Positions 11,879 to 28,400 of a stretch of DNA of 64,000 nucleotides are shown one piece after another. Source of the DNA: Pachyseris speciosa (lineage: Eukaryota > Cnidaria > Anthozoa > Scleractinia > Pachyseridae); the NCBI GenBank assembly GCA_016490735.1, contig JAEMWC010001348.1, positions 112,501 to 176,500 of the forward strand, read 5' to 3'. The translations under genes were made by a program, and so were the position numbers. The first letter of the stretch is position 1, and the number at the start of each line of letters is the position of its first letter. Under the pieces are notes generated by a model. It was not told the DNA's origin. It was given only the letters and a program-made list of their open reading frames with translations, and did not search any database.

Positions 11879-12049
11879 GGTGTTAGTGGGCTCAGATAGG
11901 TACCAAGAGGTACTTAGAAGAATGCAGAAAGCTGTCCTGAGCCACACTCTTGACATCGTTAAAGCATTTAAGGTGATGTGCTAGCCACTTGGACACCTAT
12001 GGGTCGCTAATGAGACAGTACACAACTAACACTTGGCAGATATTATTAG

Positions 12050-12200
12050 ACAGATGATTTATTTTATTAATCTTATTTTAAGTAATTTTATTCCTATTTA
12101 ATGTAAATTTGTAAATTTTATATAATATTAGAATTTATTTATTAATTTTATTTTACACAATTTTATTCCTATCTAATGTAAATTTGTAAATTTTGATAAA
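12050..12200. repeat. AT-rich tandem duplication (~75 bp unit)
   Basis: The phrase TTTTATTCCTATTTAATGTA with the following AATTTGTAAATTTT is repeated twice with small changes, each time followed by similar AT-rich sequence. Confidence 0.6.
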
Positions 12201-12268
12201 ATACTGGCTACGTTTACATGCCCAGTATTTGTAAGTAAGCACCTGGCATTCAGGAGTTTTAAACTGCC

Positions 12269-12269
<1 letters not shown>

Positions 12270-12320
<51 letters not shown>
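12270..12320. repeat. (AAT)n microsatellite, third array
   Basis: About 17 AAT units preceded by AGTTTTAAACTGCC, which resembles AGTTTTAACTGC just before the array at 11456. The array is followed by GATAATGATAATAAACCAGA (12343-12362), also present at about 11375. Confidence 0.9.
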
Positions 12321-12321
<1 letters not shown>

Positions 12322-12446
12322 TTAATCATTATCATTCAATTTACTGATAATGATAATAAACCAGAGTCTTCAACAGTTGGGTTGAAGGTAATAGTCTAGG
12401 CTCTGAGGCACGGAGAATAAAAAAAGAAATGAAAATGAAGAAAAAG

Positions 12447-13338
12447 TTTATTTATTTCTCTGTTTTTATCCCTAACTCCTTGGAGCTGGGTCAGAAGCTT
12501 GGTATATTTATATCAAAACCTCTGCTTCTGCAAACTGATGGACCCTTTAAAGTTTCAGTTACATAGTCAATTTAACCAAAAAATAAGTTAAATACAAAAC
12601 TTGTACACTAGATCTAAAGAGACCTTTTTGTACTCCAAATCTTAAAAAAAGCAGAAACTACACTAACTTGTAACTTGTATATTCTATAAATTTTCTTTGC
12701 TTTTAAAATCAAAAGGTGCATACAGTTGTACCACACTAAATAAACTAATCTTTTGCTCCTTGTGGAATTATGTAAACAGGACCACAGTCTATGTTCTGTT
12801 GAGTTTTTAAACCTTGTGCACATTACGGGCATATTTTTTGTTGAAATCTGTTTATCAAATGATACAGTATTATTTCTTTAATAATAGAATTAACTTAAGG
12901 TGTTGATATCTGTGTTGAGCAACATTAAAATTACAAACAAGAAAATCTTGATAATTAATTTTTTAATTAAATTGAACCACTGGGAACCTCCTGGGAACCT
13001 TTTGGGGTCAAAAAACTCAAACATTTGAGTATATTGGGTGAAACCAAAAGAACAAGAAACAGGCTGTGATTTCCAAGCCATCTCAAAGGTTTGTAATCCT
13101 TATGAGTTAATGTTTGTAATTAAATAAAGTTATCAAAGGAAATGCAACTTCTGAGATACAACAAAAATTTGGTTTGGTTCGAGTGAAATATTTAAGCAAA
13201 ACAGTGTTCAGCCATACAAAATTCTACTGTATTTGCAGATTGCCACAGTTAAGGAAAGAGATTTAAATGCACCCAAATATCAAAATAATAGTTTCCACTG
13301 GACTTCATTGATGCACAAATTAATACATTTTTAAACCT
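12447..13338 (-). other. Probable Elongin C 3' UTR and downstream region
   Basis: No open frame of interest is seen below the Elongin C stop codon at 13339. The first clear poly(A) signals on the minus strand (TTTATT on the plus strand) are at 12447-12456, which would give a 3' UTR of about 0.9 kb. Extent inferred. Confidence 0.3.
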
Positions 13339-18658
<5,320 letters not shown>

Positions 18659-18892
18659 CTAATAACATAGGAAAACAGGTCAACAATGATGAGTGATTGA
18701 GCAATGGGGAAAAGAATATATAATTTCTAAATCCCACCTGAGCCAAAAAGCTATCCAAATTTGACCCTCATGAAGAACAAAATAATAATATTTACAATTA
18801 TGTAGTTTCACTCAACAGCTTTGTAGACAGAGGAATAAAGTTGAACCTGGTTAATATTGACACGAAAGGGACAAGCAAGTGTCGGTAAATGC

Positions 18893-19255
18893 AATCTGTC
18901 TAAATACAATTTCTATAGCGCCGAAATCCAAATGTTCTAAGGCACTTTACAAACCTTAGTTAAGGTAATAATTAACAATTAAAAAATAATAATAAATTAA
19001 TAAAATAGATGAATAAAATATATATTTATATATAATATATATGCATAAAAATTTAGTGATAAAATTGTTAAAGGTATATTAAAAAACTAAGAAACGCATA
19101 CTTAAATAAAAACGTCTTCAAGTTACTTTTAAAAACACTAAAAGAGGCACTGTCCCTTAACTGCAGTGGCAGATCATTCCATAGCTTTGGTGCGCAAATA
19201 GTAAAAGCTCTACATTGCATCACCATATGATTTTGTCTTGGAAAAAGGTACTGCT
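18893..19255 (-). mobile_element. LINE 3' end (reverse transcriptase C-terminus plus 3' UTR)
   Basis: Minus-strand translation gives AFTICAPKLWNDLPLQLRDS then FSVFKSNLKTFLFKYAF, the C-terminal signature of CR1/L2/RTE-like LINE polymerases. After an AT-rich stretch it ends with GTAAAGTGCCTTAGAACATT and GGCGCTATAGAAAT, a typical LINE 3' terminus. Upstream polymerase is missing: a 5'-truncated dead copy. It lies in the Elongin C 5' intron, in sense with the gene. Confidence 0.7.
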
Positions 19256-19384
19256 AAAAATTTTAGACAAATTGGCTCTGAGCAGGAGCCCATCACCAGG
19301 AGCAATCAACTCCCATACTAAGCCTATGTCATAGTATTTTTACAGGCCGATCTATTTTAGACCATCTTTTCCTGTGAAAAAGGG

Positions 19385-19560
19385 CAACGAGGAGAGCAAC
19401 GCCAACGAGAGCAGCACAAAACAACAGTTTTAATGAGCGAAAACAAAGGCTTTGCATGTGCAAATACTTGTGGCATGTGCAGCGGCTCGTTATTGGTCAT
19501 TGGGACTCTTTTCGGGTCTAAAAATAAATTGGTCCGTGAAAACGCCGTGACAGGAATATA
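19385..19560. repeat. Fragment of the GGCAACGAGAACGTCAC MITE family
   Basis: Contains GGGCAACGAGGAGAGCAACG and an ACAACAGTTTTAATGAGC segment resembling the 41191-41562 element. Diverged and incomplete. Confidence 0.35.
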
Positions 19561-19599
19561 CAGCAGTTGAATGTTCCTAGTGATGGGCTCCTGCTCTGA

Positions 19600-19733
19600 G
19601 ATATTAGCACTGTTATGCTCCGCTGACTCCATACAAATCCTTCTAAATTTGACTCGGTTCATAACATTATGAACTGAAAGTAACCTTTAGAAGGATTTGT
19701 ATGGAGTCAGCCGAGCATAACATTGCTAATATC
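19600..19733. mobile_element. Foldback MITE, 134 bp
   Basis: The arms GATATTAGCACTGTTATGCT... and the complement ending ...AGCATAACATTGCTAATATC pair over about 50 bases around a ~30-base loop. No coding capacity. Confidence 0.75.
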
Positions 19734-20477
19734 TTGCTTTCAAACGGTAAGAAAATGCTGATTTTTGGCAAGTAGGTCTTTTTGTGTTCTTTCTGAATAT
19801 TTGAACAAATCCCACAATTTCACAAATTTTATTTTTGTAATGTCATCATTTTAGTACTCTATTGAGAGTGAAAACATCTGGAATTACATGTACCTCAACA
19901 TCCTTCATTTGACTTTCTCCTCTGAAATATGAGTTCTAAACTAAATATCAATCTTTTACAGTCAATAGTTCTTAGAATCTCATTTGAGCAAGAAACATCA
20001 AGTAAAAATAGTCAGTTTTTACAATAAATATGGCACCTACCCTGTACATGTGTGAAGATTGATCAAAACAATTTGGTGAAACTGATGACCAAATGTAGGC
20101 AAAACGTTTGACACTGCAGACTGTATTTTCCTTTCCCACGTGCTTGCTCACGTCAGCTTGACCATTCAATGAACAATTTTACTGAAATAACCCACTCTTA
20201 AATACAGCACGCACCCATATTTATGACTCTTGTTATGTTCATGATTATTACTTATAGGAGTAGTATAAAATAAACCCTATACTTAATAATTCATGTGTTC
20301 AAGTAGTGGGAAATTCTTAAAATTTGCCAGTATTCATACTAACAAGCCTAACTACTATGTACATGTACCACTCAAAAGCTAGAACAGACTATAAATTTAG
20401 TCATAACTGAAAAAAACCTGTATGAGAATCTTAGAAGTCGAAATGCATGTCAGTATTTAAAAGCATAATATTATTGT
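19734..20477. other. Intron sequence, no feature seen
   Basis: Lies between the Elongin C coding exons and its probable 5' UTR exon; no exon, RNA gene or TIR was recognised. Confidence 0.4.
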
Positions 20478-20631
20478 ATATAGGTGGTTTGCAGCCAATC
20501 TCAAGAGACACAGATAACAATGGTGAAACGAACAAATGCTGGTGGACGAAACAAAAGGAGCTAATGAGAGATGTATTGTTTACGTCCACCAGCATGGCGG
20601 CGATGACGTAACGTGCCAAACCACCTATAGG
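20478..20631. mobile_element. Small MITE with TATAGGTGGTTTG termini
   Basis: The left end TATAGGTGGTTTG is the exact inverse of the right end CAAACCACCTATA; the internal 125 bases have no coding capacity. Confidence 0.7.
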
Positions 20632-21182
20632 CTCCTCTTAAATGGGTATTGTAAACAGTACAGAACAATACCTCATAAGCTTTTAATATACAATAGATAT
20701 TCTGAACAATTCTTTTGATGTGTATGAACCGTTTTTTGTATATTTTCTTGAAAATACCATATAGGAGTTAATAAAGTATCCACAGGAAAAGCAAATGATT
20801 TTATTACGTCGCTTATTAGGTAATTTCCTCGCACAATATTTAATAAGCAAGCTAGTATTTGATGAGAAAAGGAATTTTCCCGATCCTCAACAAAAAGCCG
20901 GTGAAATGAAATAAACTTTTCCGCCTAAGTACAAATCAAAACTATTCGTCCCGTCAAGTGAGCCACTCTAAAATTCAAACACTAAATAATGAATAAAGAA
21001 CAACAGGCTCTAAAGATTAGAGTAATTACAGCAAGGAAATTAAGTTAAGCTTTAATCTTGCAAGAAACTTTTTTCGGCCATGCCTAGCGACAACATGCAC
21101 AATACGTTTTTACCTTTAAGAACAAACCAAGCAAATCAGACAAACAGCTTCGCTTAGAAGGATACCTTGAACATTTACTTAC

Positions 21183-21240
21183 CTCTGCAAGCGTTACTAT
21201 CGAAGAGATATAAGCCCAGATGGCCTGAAAACGTCAACAA
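21183..21240 (-). other. Probable 5' UTR exon of Elongin C
   Basis: The Elongin C start codon is directly preceded by a splice acceptor, so an upstream non-coding exon is required. On the minus strand a strong donor (GAG|GTAAGTAAATG) occurs with the exon ending at 21183, followed upstream by moderately GC-richer sequence. The outer boundary is a guess and transcript data would settle it. Confidence 0.35.
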
Positions 21241-21249
21241 ATCAAACAA

Positions 21250-21990
21250 CAATTAAGTTTCCTTTTGCTTCGACAACGCTTTCAGAATAATCCTCATGGA
21301 AGGGTCCAGTCTTTCACGTCGTGTTTTGGCGGGAGAATGCAACCTGGGAACTACTTGAGTTTGTTGGCAGGAAAAGTAGTATTCATTAAGGGAGGGGAGA
21401 GAGCGTAATTTTCGTTCGAAGGTCATTTAGTGATGCCAACCGGAAGTGAGGCGTTTTCTCTTTTTACTCGCCTTGGCGCTACCACATTTTGAAATTATTT
21501 TGTATCGCTACGGGACGGACCTTTTTTTTTTTTCCTGGAAGGGGGCCGGGGGGGTGGGGGGGGGGGGGTGTTGGGGTATGGAAAATATTGAAAATAATTG
21601 TTTGCAGGGCCTGAAAAGACAAAATAACTAATTGCTTACAAACGTGATATGTATTTAAAAAAATTGTTTGCATAGAGGTCAGAGAAACTTGTAACCTATT
21701 TATGAAAAAAAAATTTAGACTAAAAGTATGTAGTTGTTTGTAGACAGGATACACGAGGGCTCCATTAAAATCAACATTTTATTTGACCAAATTGGAACAC
21801 CAAATATTGCATGAAATAAATAACCGAAATAATTGAAACAAACAAAACGTACAAAAGTAATACTTTGGATCTTGAAATTGGCCATGCTCAAAATGATAAG
21901 TTCAGAGGTGTCAAAGGTAACGCTCGCGGGCAGTGATTGGTTGATTTCGATCCGCTTTGCAGATCTCTTTTTCCAATTCATCTACATCTA
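21250..21990. other. Upstream region of Elongin C, no gene seen
   Basis: It would contain the Elongin C promoter if the 5' UTR exon at 21183 is right. A poly-T/poly-G run lies at about 21520-21570. No coding region recognised. Confidence 0.35.
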
Positions 21991-21994
21991 CATC

Positions 21995-22386
21995 TTCATG
22001 ATTTCAGCACTCGGCAAAGTCCCATTGACTTATGGCTGTTATGCGTGTGGCCTCATACACCATAAGCCTTTTTGGGATATCATGCCAAGCCGACCACTTG
22101 CTGAATTGAACAGGTCAGCACTAGGGGTGGTCACAGCCAGAGTTTTGTTACGTCCCTAGTGGTTCTTTTACGTCCCACAGAATCAGAGAATTATGAAGAG
22201 TTGTGAGACGGGGCCTACGGTTTATCCTCCTTATCCAAGAAGACTAGAAAGTCTGACCGTTTGTAGATGTCATTACAAAGGCAGCACTTTCTCCTCAATT
22301 ATTTAAAGACCCTGAGTGTTGGTCTGGCCGAGGTTTTGAACCCGCACCGTAGTCCGGTGCTCTACCACTGAGCTAACCGGTCCGCA
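21995..22386 (-). mobile_element. tRNA-derived SINE, family B (minus)
   Basis: Minus strand starts with GACCGGTTAGCTCAGTGGTA (box A; plus-strand position about 22361-22379) and GCGGGTTCAAAACCTC (box B near 22332). A long body with CAGACTTTCTAGTCTTCTTG and CGTAGGCCCCGTCTCACAAC follows. A tRNA head with a ~300-base tail is typical of a full-length SINE. Not a functional tRNA, because no acceptor pairing follows box B. Confidence 0.7.
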
Positions 22387-22389
22387 GTT

Positions 22390-23270
22390 CATTGGAACCT
22401 CCTTTTTGTCAGAACGTGTTAAAAATGATTGGAAAAAACATTGTTTGCAGGAAGGTGTTGTTTGAAAAAAAAAAAAATGTTTGCAGAGGTAAACAAAAGA
22501 TTGCAGAGGAAAGTTTTCATACCCCCACCTCCAGGAAAAATAATGGTCTGTCCCTAAGTGTCAGTTTACTTTTAAAGAGACAATTTACTTGAAAATATGA
22601 ACACAACTACTGCCCATGAATGTGAAATGTCCTTTTCCGGTTGCAGTTGGTCGCTCAAAAATTCCCTGTTAAAATAACGGAGACAAATTGAAGCCAAAGG
22701 AAACCGAATGGTTCACTTTTGTTTCAAATTACTCGGCCAGTCAACCAAAAATATAAATAAACGTGTTTGGAGGCAGCTGCCAGCTGGCCTGAAGAAACGA
22801 AAATAAAAATGAGATTGGGCCAAAGTTTTTCTTGATCTTCGTGTTTGTGTTTTGGTAAAATCACCTAAAGTGATTGCTTTGCCATTGCACTCAAGAATCA
22901 CTGGAAATCTTTCTGTCGGCAGCCTAGATGAAGAATCATTTTAACCCTAAACACAAGAAATCTTTGTGATATTTAAATTACTGCAAAGCCATATTAAACT
23001 TCAAAAACGCTTACGTAAGTAAAAAATAAATAAAAAATAAATAAACAAAAAAAGAAAAGAAAGGAAGGAAAATAAAGGAGCCTTAGTAGCCTGCAAACGC
23101 AAACATATTTCTAGTTGTCGCTTCTCTCCATTTGTCTCGGCAGGTGAAACAAGAGCGGAAAAAACAGGATGCTCTCACAGGCTAGTCTTTAGTGGCTGGG
23201 TTTGCATGAATGCCTCACATGGAGCCAGCAAAAAGAACTAGGGACTATTCAGAGTTATCAGGGAACTTAT
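22390..23270. other. Intergenic, no gene seen
   Basis: Between Elongin C and RNase H1. A-rich tract at about 23019-23075. No splice-consistent coding exon or RNA gene recognised. Confidence 0.4.
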
Positions 23271-23598
23271 GCACATGTCATCAGCTTCCCTGTGGGGTCG
23301 ATCCCAGGCTAACCAGGGGGATTGTAAAATCAGTCAAGCAAACTTGAAGGAATTTCCCCGGGGAGTCAGGAGTCTTGCATGAAAAAGTCCCTTGGGTGAG
23401 GTGTCTCTCAGCAGAAAATCCCCCTGACATCCTTAACAAACTTGTGATTTCCCCCGCCCCCTAAATATTTGATCGTAAAACAATGTCATTTCTTCCCCTT
23501 CTCTCAGGCATTAAGAATCCCATCCATCTCTTTGTATTCCCCTACATATCTCTCTGGTTGGCCAGGGTTGATCCCACGGGGAAACCGATGACACATGA
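23271..23598. mobile_element. MITE with CACATGTCATC termini
   Basis: The left arm (CACATGTCATCAGCTTCCCT, then GTGGGGTCGATCCC) and right arm (GGGTTGATCCCACGG, then GAAACCGATGACACATG) are inverted versions of each other over ~33 bases. Confidence 0.65.
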
Positions 23599-24009
23599 AT
23601 TATAGATTTTAACGAGTGTCCTTCATGCAGAAATGAAACAAAAACAGAATAAACAAGTTTTCAAAAGGCCTTATAACACCTTTATATTCCCTGCTAAGTC
23701 TGTTCTATCATCACTGTTATCAGTCCTTGCACGATGTGTCGCATAGGGCACAAAGCCTGTTTCATGGAAGAGAATTAGTCCTGATCTGAGTCCAAATTTC
23801 CAAGTTAAGGTTTTATTTCACCATTCTTGAACTGGAACAATACAAACTATGTGTTACACAACATTTGTATTATAATTTACGTACAAAATATAACTATCCA
23901 AAATATATTTCATGTAATTTTATACTATTCAATTGAACAACAAAAATCAAATACAAGAAGTACTTGTTACTTGCATTACATGTACTTTTCCACTGTCATG
24001 TAAAAGATC

Positions 24010-24140
24010 CAGGACCCCAGTTGTTTGAAAGCCGATTAAAACTAAACCTAGACTGCGAACAGTCCCTCTTTTTCCTTTGTCGACCTCTTGATCAAGCACG
24101 AAGCGTGAGCAAGCGGAAACGGGGCGACCAGATCTTCTGC
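24010..24140. repeat. Solo terminus related to the 26722 element
   Basis: GACTGCGAACAGTCCCTCTT with the following CTTTGTCGACC and a distal AAGCGGAAACGGGGCGACCA repeats the terminal module of the 26722-27813 element. No second end was found nearby. Confidence 0.45.
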
Positions 24141-24519
24141 TCCTGTTACCCTGTTGTGCTGCCTCCCGCACCTTTTCTCTCAAGCTCCCACAGTTTTTCA
24201 CGTTGCCCCTGTCCTGATAAATAATCTCTTCTCGCGCCTCCCACACTTTCAGAACTCCAACTTCCCACCCTCCCCCTCTCCTGCCTTCCTACCCCTTCCT
24301 GCAACCTACTCTGAGTCACAGGTTCCTGCCCCCTGTCCCCCTCCCCAAGTTAGCCAAGGTTTTCACCTTGCCCAATGAAAATAATTTCAAAAGCTAAAGT
24401 TTGGAAAAATCTAAGTGAAAACTTTTGGAATATCTTGATCATTCTTAAAAGTCCATGCAAATCCTGGTTTACCTTTAATTGTACTTTGAACAACTGGGCC
24501 CAGATGGCAACACAGGGCA

Positions 24520-24992
24520 GGCAAAGATTAAAGTGCACCAAAAGCCAAAATATTTTTTTGGCTTGCATAAAACTTTGCACCCATTCGAAACGTAATTATT
24601 GCACTGTTTTGTGCCTTTTTATATCAAATGCCAGTATTTACTTTTATAGGCTGTAAAAGTTATGAAATCTAGCCATCGTCTGTCCGACAGCCAAGCTAGT
24701 AAGGAATGGGTGTATTCCTTACATGGTGTCAAACTGATTTGCATCGCATTAAGTCTTTGTAAACTTGCAAGCAAAGCAGTTTGTGATGTCAAGTAAGGAA
24801 TAGTCACATGCCCCTTACTAGCTTGGTCGTGGGACAGATGATGGCTACATTTACGTAACTTTTACAGCCTACAAAAAGTCAAGATTTGTTTTAACAGGCA
24901 CAAAACAGAGCATTATGATTTGAACAAGTGCAAAGACTGTTGTATTTAAGTGAAACATATTTTGGGGTTAAGTGCACTTTAATAGCCCTGGT
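24520..24992. mobile_element. Foldback element with long (~140 bp) arms
   Basis: The left arm from about 24520 (GATTAAAGTGCACC, TGCACTGTTTTGTGCC, TAGGCTGTAAAAGTTA, AGCTAGTAAGGAAT) is matched in inverted order by the right arm to about 24992. Arms are about 75-80% alike by eye. No coding capacity. Confidence 0.65.
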
Positions 24993-25458
24993 GAGCTCAA
25001 GAACAGTTAAATCTCTGCTGATGTGGGCCACAGAGTGCCTGACAAGGCAATACAACAGAAATAAAGTGGCAATAGCCACAGTGGTGTGTCAAACAATTAT
25101 TGAAGACGTTATACCATTGATCAAGCAGTGATTTACCAGTGCCAGTTCAATAACAGCTTATGCGATTGAAATCACTGATTAGAACTTATCCAATGACATA
25201 AATAGACTGAGTCTGCAATTACATAAACCCAAATGTCTATACTTGGCTTAAAGGCCTCTCTTTGAGATCAACACAGCCGAGTCCTGGACTGCACCATCTA
25301 CCAAAGTGACATAAATATTATTGTAACTTAAACAAGTAGGTACTTGAAATGTGTGATCTCATTATTGGTGTCCAGGTATGGTTGGATAAACCTGGCCCAT
25401 GATAGCTTGCAGTATTTCCTAATATTTTTTCCTAAATTATCAGTATTTCTTGTTTCCC

Positions 25459-28400
25459 TTATTTTGAGGCTCCCGAACGGGCAAGACTGTCTGCTGCTTC
25501 ATTACCTTCAATGCCTCGATGTCCTGGAACATGTGTCTGTGAGGGAAAAATACCAAGACTTAATACTTCAATTTTGTGATGGTAAAAATTTTTTGATGGT
25601 AAAAATTAATAGGGTGAAAAACAAAAATGAAGTATTAACCCATTGGCACCCATGCTGGCCAAAACCGGCCGTAAAAAACTCCCATGCTCCAAAACATTGA
25701 GAATACTTTCTCAATTGCACGAATATTGCCTTAACTGTTAGTTGTGAGCACGAAATGGAATGTCCTTTAAATTTGGATATCCAATAAACGCAAGAAACAT
25801 AGCGATTTTTACCAAATATGGCCTTTTGAGTTTGGACAAGAACAAAACTGACCGTTTTTAACGTCAAAGAGAATTAATGACAAAAATGCCCCTTTTTGCC
25901 TTCATGTTTTTTTTAAGGAAAGCATTGTTGAAAAACCAAACTTCAACCACCATAACGAAATTCAGTCCTTGTTCTAGCTTAGAAATGACTTTTTTTGTTC
26001 ATATTCTTCTCCCGAGTGTAGATACAGCCTTTTGTTCCAGTGCATTCGGGCCTTCCTGACATTTTCAACATCTCAAGCGCGTTGCATGCTGGGGATTAAC
26101 GAGAATTTTTGTCAGCGCCCGTTCCTTCCCCCAATTCTTTCACATATAAACTAAGTCTACAGCCACTCTGACCTACCGCCAAAATTTCCTGCTTGTGGTC
26201 ATCTTCAGTGCTCACAAATTCCAAAATATGCGGCGGTAGGTCGAGAAATGCATCAGTAGTCGAGTCCCAAAGGTACTAAGTGTCCGACCGGCCAAATTCC
26301 CAGTTCATTGAATAACAAGCCAAAATCGACAACAAAGTACATCACCTTGCTCGATTCTTTGAGAAAGTGGACTCTTAGCTACCGTCACGCTTAATGATGC
26401 TCATCAGGCAGCCGCTAAAGATGAAAAATGGCTGTAAACTTAGCAAAAATCATAAGCAAACCAAACTTGGGCCATTGTTGTTGCTTCACGGATAAAAATA
26501 GCTACGTCAAAATGACGTTTTCAGAAACCTTGAGTCTCTAGTGCCTTAGGACAGCACCACTTTTCCCTTTCAAATAAAGAGTCACAAATTGCTATTCATC
26601 CTTTATAAGTGGAAAATCACATTGAAAACGTAAAAACAGCTGGTAGTCAATGGATTAAAGAGAGGCAATAATTGGACTGGGCTCAACAATAACAACTAAA
26701 ATGTATTGACTTGTATTTTGTAGACTGCGAGCAGTCCCTCTTTCTGTCCTTCGTCGATCCTGTGGGCGAGCGCTAAGTGCGAGCGAACAGAAATTGGGGC
26801 GAGTGGAAAGATAGAGGGACTGCAGCCTTTTCTCTTTGCGACACGTTCAGAATTTCCTGTTGCACAGGCAACGGAAAATTCAGATTGGCTAATCAGACAA
26901 TGTACGCTGTCAGAAGAATTATTTTGATTAGCATAAGTCGTTGGCAACCTGTTGACAGACAAAATGAAACACACCAGACAGCGATGGTGTACATGGAAAC
27001 AATTATTTCATGTTCTGTGAACATTTTCATCCAAGCAGAATTCAGAAAAACAGAAACTGCAAAGCCTTAGCTTTCCATAGAGACCAACATTATTATAATA
27101 CAAATAGAACACGACTTTTAATTTTTTTCAGCGACACAAATGTTGCGTTGACAGGGAAAGTGGCAACATGAGAATGCAATTTCATTCATTGATGGAAAAC
27201 TGATAGTCAACTTCTTGAATGGATTTCCTGAGCGTCAATATAACCAAAATCTAAAAACTACAGGCTTCTAGCTTTCCATAGAGACCAAAATTATCGCTTT
27301 ACAATGAAACTAACAAGAGTTAGAATTTTTCGAAAACTGAGCATCAGTGTTTGTTTATTCTGTGGGACGGCGGTCACTCAAAGCACTGTTTTACTTGTAC
27401 CTAAAAAAATATTTTTCCATGTTCTGTGAACATTTTCGTCCAAGCAGAATTCAAAAAACAGAAACTACAAGGCTTTATCTTTCCACAAAGACCATAAGTA
27501 TTGGAAGAATACAAATAGAACGCGAGTTATAATTTTTTTCAGCGACACAAATATTGTGTTGACAGGACAAGGGACAACATGATAACCCAATTTCATTCAT
27601 TGACAGAAACCAATTTGGCCCACGCGACAAAATTGGGCGGAGCTTTTTACGGCTGAGTTTTCTGAACATGTTGCAAAGAGAAAAGGCTGCAGTCCCTCCT
27701 TCTTTCCGCTCACTCGACTTGACTTCCGCTCTCCCTAATTTCCGCTTGCTTGGGCTTCGCATTTGCTCACAAGATCGACGAAGGAAAGAAAGAGGGACTG
27801 CTCGCAGTCTATGTATTTTGCAGTTCATGACATGATGATCAACTGTGCATTATATCAAGTTGTAACTAACTAAAATTGTATACAGTCTTATGATAAATAA
27901 TTATAGCAATAATAAAATGAAATTTATAATAAATAATTATCTTAAATACATTTGTATTAAAAAGCCAACTTAAAAAATGTGTCTTGAGAAGTTTATTAAA
28001 GTTTTCAACAGTCCTTGACCATTCTCAGGATGTTTCACATAGCATCTGCCATCCTTTTCTATTATTCTTAAAGCTGTTTGGAATCTGAGACTCTCAGACT
28101 GAACCTAATTAGGACTTAGAAGTAGATTCAAAGTGACAACATTAAATATTCTCTGACCTTGTCTTATCTGAGGGAATTAGAAAAACCATACACAACAGAA
28201 TACAGTAGTAGTATGGTATTATTAGTACTGTGGAATGGAAGTCCACAGATTTATCACATTTTTTTTGTAATTAAAAACAAAAATGTGATAAATCTGTGGG
28301 CTTCTATTCCATTCCATTCCACAGATTTATCACACTGACAGTCAACTCTAAAAACAATGGGCTTTACAGTAAGCAGCTTACCCATTTAACATCAATCTCA

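Noticed and set aside
11399..11984. Open frames with poly-Ile and poly-Asn tracts
   Set aside because: Produced by AAT arrays. Only the short retroelement motifs beside them are informative.
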